Of a stretch of 64,000 nucleotides of DNA, positions 59,755 to 64,000 are shown one piece after another. Position numbers and translations under genes: made by a program. The notes under the pieces are model-generated. The model saw nothing but the letters and a program-made list of their open reading frames with translations, was not told the origin of the DNA and did no database searches. Origin of the DNA: Halichondria panicea (taxonomy: Eukaryota; Porifera; Demospongiae; Suberitida; Halichondriidae); NCBI RefSeq assembly GCF_963675165.1, contig NC_087386.1, forward strand, positions 5,777,566 to 5,841,565, in the 5' to 3' direction. Numbering within the stretch: the stretch's first letter is position 1; the number at the start of each line of letters is the position of its first letter.

Positions 59755-59925
59755 GTATAGGGGGGTGGTCCACTGTGTGGGGGGAGACAATACACACACT
59801 AATGCAGTATAAGGGGGTGGTCCACTGTGTGGGGGGAGACAACACACACACTAATGCAGTATAGGGGGGTGGTCCACTGTGTGGGGGGAGACAACACACA
59901 CACTAATGCAGTATAGGGGGTGTAT
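59755..59925. repeat. Minisatellite remnant, ~3 units
   Basis: Three units of the ~52-bp repeat, separated by ~1.57 kb from the 57.6 kb remnant, so the array was split by an insertion or rearrangement. Confidence 0.88.
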
Positions 59926-59930
59926 AGGAG

Positions 59931-60119
59931 TATTACTAGAATAATTATTTTGTTGGTGAAAAATGAACAGACCCTTTGCTAGATCTAACTATTGCGTTCT
60001 GGCGAGGATTGTGTGTATTTACTAGTAATAATTTAGGTTTAGCGATTTTATTGTTGAGAATTGATCAACCCTCGGCAAGTTCACATAATTATGTTTGATG
60101 CTCGCAAAACATTAGTGAT
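59931..60119. mobile_element. TATTACTAG MITE, copy 2
   Basis: Starts TATTACTAGAATAATTATTT and ends GCAAAACATTAGTGATA; related to 42676-42865. A near-identical copy is at 62954-63132, about 3.0 kb away, as part of a larger duplication. Confidence 0.5.
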
Positions 60120-61592
60120 ACAGAGAGTGTCTAGTGGGCAAGTAGTGGCTTACCAAGGTTGTCCAGCTTAAAGTGCAGGCAGGGTGGTCCAGGCTCTCAT
60201 AGTCCAGGCTCTCATAGTCCTCTGAACCCAAACACCTCGGTGTTCAGAATGTGCATAGGCAGATCTACAGTGGAGGGAAGGGGACAATTCAAACTTGTTC
60301 TACATGTACATACATGTACCATAATAAAGTGCACAGGTCAGCAAATAATGTATTCAGGCCTCGTACATATAGACAAGTTATCCCCTCCCTATGGACTGTA
60401 CACGCACTGACTTACCTTTGCTGATCCATCAGAATCCCTAGTGTCTTGTTGTTCACCAGAAAGTTGTCACAGTCTAGCCGCTGGATAAACAACAATTGTA
60501 TAGTTAATCTGAGCTAGATACTGTGGATACCAAAATTGCAATAACTAAAACTGTATCTACTACTGTCTTGGGCAGACTAACAGTGGTTGAAATAAAGAGG
60601 TGGCCTGCTAACACAGGTCCAAACACATGCTGTGGAGACTTTGGGCCTCATTAACCTGGCTGTATTATAGAGGGTGACCTGCTTACAGGGTGACCACTAT
60701 AGACAGGTTTCACTGTATCATAATGGCACAGTGCATCCAGCTTAGAGAGTAGATTACCACAAATTTGTGAGTAGCTGTACTTATATGTAAATCTCTTTGA
60801 TTGGAACCTTTCTAAGAAATTGTGCTGATACTAATGTGTAGGTGAATGACCAAGCTACAACATACTCAAAAATGTTTCCATGGAAACATAAGGTGGTGGG
60901 TTTGTGGTGATTAATAGAACAACAACAAATTGTTATAGTGATTGATAAAGGCATTGGTTTGTGGTTTTCAGCTGCTGATGTCATCAAAACAGTAGAAAAT
61001 AGTAATTATGTAGCTTTTCAGTGTTATCTCAACAATGGGATATAGGATGTTCTTGGTATCAAAATGTAGCCCATTTATCTGTTAACTTACTACAGAAATT
61101 TGAAAGCTAAGCTATTAATTTTTCAAAAGTTATTACTCTAACCAAAAGTGTACCTGAAAACCAGTAAATTATGAATTATAAACACTGTGAACATAATGTA
61201 ACACCCATAAAGGGATAGTCAGGATACCTAAACCATTGAACAACTATGTGATGAAGTCTAGGACCTTAGCTGTGCAAGATTACTGTTTTCATGGTCATTC
61301 ACCTACACATTGGTATCAACACCATTTCTTAGAAATGTTCCGATCAAAAGATATTTACATTTAAGTACAGCTACTCACAAATTTGTGGTAATCTACTCTC
61401 TAAGCTGGATGCACTATAGGTCGTTACAATAGATGGGCCAGGAACGAGGCTAGAGATGGTCACACTGATAACTCACAAAGAGGTAGTCTGCCCCTGAACG
61501 CCTGGCCGCCTCCAGACCTTCCTGTCTCAACTGGGCAACATGGACGAACCTCTCGTCATGCTCCTCGAAAGGGTCAAGGTTTGGATACAGCC

Positions 61593-62400
61593 AGGGGGTT
61601 GGGCCAACACGTAGCGATTCAACTCCCCAATCGTGCACACCATCTGCACAGTGGGGGAGTAAGTGGATATAAATGAAGTGATGTCACCCGTACACAGTGA
61701 TACATAGCTCAAGTTGTGTAGTGAAAGCAAAGGCAAGAATAGCTGAAATCATAACAACACGTACTGTCTATCTAAGACATTAATGTAAGTGGGTCAGCCC
61801 CAGTCAATTAGCCAACTCACAGTGCAGTTGTACTTTGCACTATCGGTCCAAAAGTGTTTGGCAGAGAACTTCTTCCTAATGACGAGAGTGGCTCCTGTGT
61901 AGATCATAGGCCCTCCACCGTGTGCGAGGCCGTGGGAATGGTAGAGGGGCAGGACAGAGTACACACAGTCACTGTCAGTCACTCCTCCGGCAATCACAAA
62001 GAAAGTAGGAGAACGAAACAATCTGTGAGAGAGAGGGACGGGATTAGTACACTCTGATACTCAAGATGTGTGTGTGTGAGGTATCTAGTGGTGGGGTAGC
62101 TGAGATAATAAGGTGCAATTCTGTACACAATAATAACAGACTGAAATGATAAAATCCACAGATATATGCAGCTAGCTAGCTAGATGGCCGTTGAAAGGTA
62201 CGTGACTTAGAAGATGTGACACCTCTGAGATCCAGACACATGAGAGTAGTGAGAATGATATCTTAGCCAGCTGATGGAGGTATCTATTGTAGGGTGGGAG
62301 GGTACTCACACTCACCATGAATTGTGTTGCCTATACAGTAGGTCTTTAGATTCTCCATTCGCCATGGTCCAAGACACATCATGCGGTAAAGATCATTAAG
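61593..62400 (-). pseudogene. FATP fragment fused to COLGALT exon 2, second copy of chimera
   Basis: Encodes MVCTIGELNRYVLAQP, then switches to COLGALT exon 2 at the same point as ~12800. The upstream exon (~62022-61820) has VYSVLPLYHSHGLAHGGG and KKFSAKHFW. The candidate first exon near 62.33 kb has lost ~30 bp relative to 13527-13645. Confidence 0.65.
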
Positions 62401-62554
62401 CCTCTGAAATACACCGTGGTTACTGAATACCTAGATTGTTGTTGATTCTCAGTCACATCTTGAGGTAGGTTGCCATCACAATCTGCAATGTCTGTTCTTG
62501 CTTTGGCCACTTGCAGTAGATAAGAGATGACAGCATGATGATCACATGACACAG
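62379..62554 (-). pseudogene. ACBD6-like last ankyrin exon, undeleted form
   Basis: Encodes SCDHHAVISYLLQVAKAR, TDIADCDGNLPQDVTENQ and a run-on tail with a stop at 62379. It keeps the 13 codons lost in the copies at 19.9, 35.1 and 56.5 kb. It abuts the FATP first-exon region at ~62430, a breakpoint not seen in the other blocks. Confidence 0.6.
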
Positions 62555-62953
62555 CTGTAGAGGAAGTACGATCAATCAACCAAAATTCCTTCTGAAATTA
62601 TAATTATGTAAGTACAAAATTAAATTTACCGGAAGAGGACCCGGTGGATTACACATTCCCCCTCCCCACTAAACCATGTGTGATTACCATTCTGCTTTCC
62701 CAGTGAAGTGACACCATCCATCTGATCTCTGGTTACAGCAGTCTCCTTCATTAGCCTGTATGCATGGAAGCAAAACAGTTAGAGAGTTGTTCATGTGTTG
62801 TACCAAAACAGAAGATGACAAATCTGACATCTTCGGGTACAATAGTATGGTAATCACTGATCTAATTTAACACAATAGATACCGTACAGCGGGAAAATTT
62901 CGTGACTATGTGGTACAGCAAAGAAAGTAGAGCTAAAAAGAAAGGGGGATCTG

Positions 62954-63132
62954 TATTACTAGAATATTTTATTGGCCTTTACAAATGAGCATACCCTTTG
63001 CTAGATCTAACTATTGCGTTCTGGCAAAGATAGCGTGTATTTACTTAGGTTTTGCGATTTTATTGTTGCGAATTGATAAACCCTCGCAAAGTTCGCATAA
63101 TTATGTTTGATGCTCACAAAACCTTAGTGATA
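62954..63132. mobile_element. TATTACTAG MITE, copy 3
   Basis: Begins TATTACTAGAATATTTTATT; the right edge ends in a TTAGTGATA motif. Immediately downstream lies the scrambled COLGALT exon 6. Confidence 0.45.
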
Positions 63133-63158
63133 CAGAGAGTGTCTAGTGGGCAAGTAGT

Positions 63159-64000
63159 GGCTTACCAAGGTTGTCCAGCTTAAAGTGCAGGCAGGGTGGT
63201 CCAGGCTCTCATAGTCCAGGCTCTCATAGTCCTCTGAACCCAAACACCTCGGTGTTCAGAATGTGCATAGGCAGATCTACAGTGGAGGGAAGGGGACAAT
63301 TCAAACTTGTTCTACATGTACATACATGTACCATAATAAAGTGCACAGGTCAGCAAATAATGTATTCAGTGCAAGCCTCGTACATATAGACAAGTTATCC
63401 CCTCCCTATGGACTGTACATGCACTGACTTACCTTTGCTGATCCATCAGAATCCGTAGTGTCCTGTTGTTCACCAGAAAGTTGTCACAGTCTAGCCGCTG
63501 GATAAACAACAATTGTATAGTTAATCTGAGCTAGATACTGTGGATACCAAAATTGCAATAACTAAAACTGTATCTACTACTGTCTTGGGCAGACTAACAG
63601 TGGTTGAAATAAAGAGGTGGCCTGCTAACACAGGTCCAAACACATGCTATGGAGACTTTGGGCCCCATTAACCTGGCTGTATTATAGAGGGTGGTCTGCT
63701 TACAGGGTGACCACTATAGACAGGTTTCACTGTATCATAATGGTACGTCTAGAGATAGCCTAGCTAGGTCGTTACAATAGATGGGCCGGGAACGAGGCTA
63801 GAGATGGTCACACTGATAACTCACAAAGAGGTAGTCTGCCCCTGAACGCCTGGCCGCCTCCAGACCTTCCTGTCTCAGCTGGGCAACATGGACGAACCTC
63901 TCGTCATGCTCCTCGAAGGGGTCAAGGTTCGGATACAGCCACTCGTCTGATGACTTCAAGTCCACCGATTTGTACAAGAGCTTAACGTTTTCTGCCCACT
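63159..64000 (-). pseudogene. Procollagen galactosyltransferase copy 4, partial at window end
   Basis: Contains the same scrambled exon 6 as copy 3, exon 3 (63497-63433, normal sequence), and exon 2 (64000-63825) running off the window with SSDEWLYPNLDPFEEHDERF, as in copy 2, so it is not fused to FATP. Exons 4-5 are missing as in copy 3. Confidence 0.7.

Larger units (their letters stand above)
57218..61592 (-). pseudogene. Procollagen galactosyltransferase copy 3, scrambled
   Basis: Exon 10 (57345-57218, 128 nt, ILILEDDVVFEPYFRHDL, ending WDL with a phase-2 donor) is intact here only. Exons 7-9 are deleted: sequence after CTCATTATCAGT jumps into minisatellite. Exon 6 (~60270-60147) is rearranged, with GTCCAGGCTCTCATA duplicated and the VKP segment lost. 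Exons 4-5 are missing, exon 3 (60480-60416) has an Arg-to-Gly change, and exon 2 (~61592-61477) is fused to FATP. It cannot encode a full enzyme. Confidence 0.75.

Overview
This is a eukaryotic, early-branching metazoan window; a demosponge is my best guess. The reasons are short spliced introns, collagen galactosyltransferase exons, CARD, TIR, TKL-kinase and ankyrin modules, and many MITE-like insertions. I see no bacterial operons, no CRISPR array, and no rRNA or tRNA gene. Exon boundaries come from GT/AG signals, reading phase and comparison between paralogous copies inside the window. No transcript was available.

The window is a ladder of diverged tandem duplications. The + strand carries four ankyrin (ANK) genes. 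The first is the 3' part of one whose start lies left of the window (732-5930). Two are complete kinase-ANK genes (13750-19684 and 27182-34788). The fourth is a complete CARD-TIR-ANK gene (49003-56183). Nearly every ANK repeat is one 99-nt phase-0 exon, and the four genes share repeat order, introns and transposon insertions. Only the N-terminal effector differs: TKL-like kinase or CARD-TIR. The join falls in a phase-0 intron that is similar in both kinds of gene.

The - strand between these genes holds shuffled, decaying pieces of three other genes: a procollagen galactosyltransferase (COLGALT/GT25), a FATP/SLC27-type acyl-CoA synthetase, and the ankyrin part of an ACBD6-like acyl-CoA-binding protein. 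Exon order, stops, frameshifts and fusion points differ among blocks. The best COLGALT copy (20715-26902) has ten recognisable exons, but its last one has a 28-nt deletion. Where intact, these genes are head-to-head with the kinase genes across short promoters that contain CATGCGCAGTA.

A ~52-bp G-rich minisatellite fills one COLGALT intron (7.2-10.24 kb and 21.94-24.47 kb). Its unit is the intron's own 3' splice acceptor plus the first ~19 nt of the next exon. The array is therefore dozens of copies of a splice acceptor, of which only the exon-proximal one leads to an open frame.

Between kinase-ANK gene 2 and the CARD-TIR-ANK gene sits a giant transposon (about 37518-48594). It has terminal inverted repeats, inverted subterminal tandem arrays, a broken KDZ/HMGXB3-like transposase gene (- strand) and a C48/ULP1-like protease remnant (+ strand). 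Its left edge falls in a sequence that elsewhere is the promoter just before a kinase ATG, and on its right the effector is CARD-TIR instead of kinase. The window thus shows a tandem, immune-receptor-like family that exchanges effector modules, with a large transposon at the exchange point.
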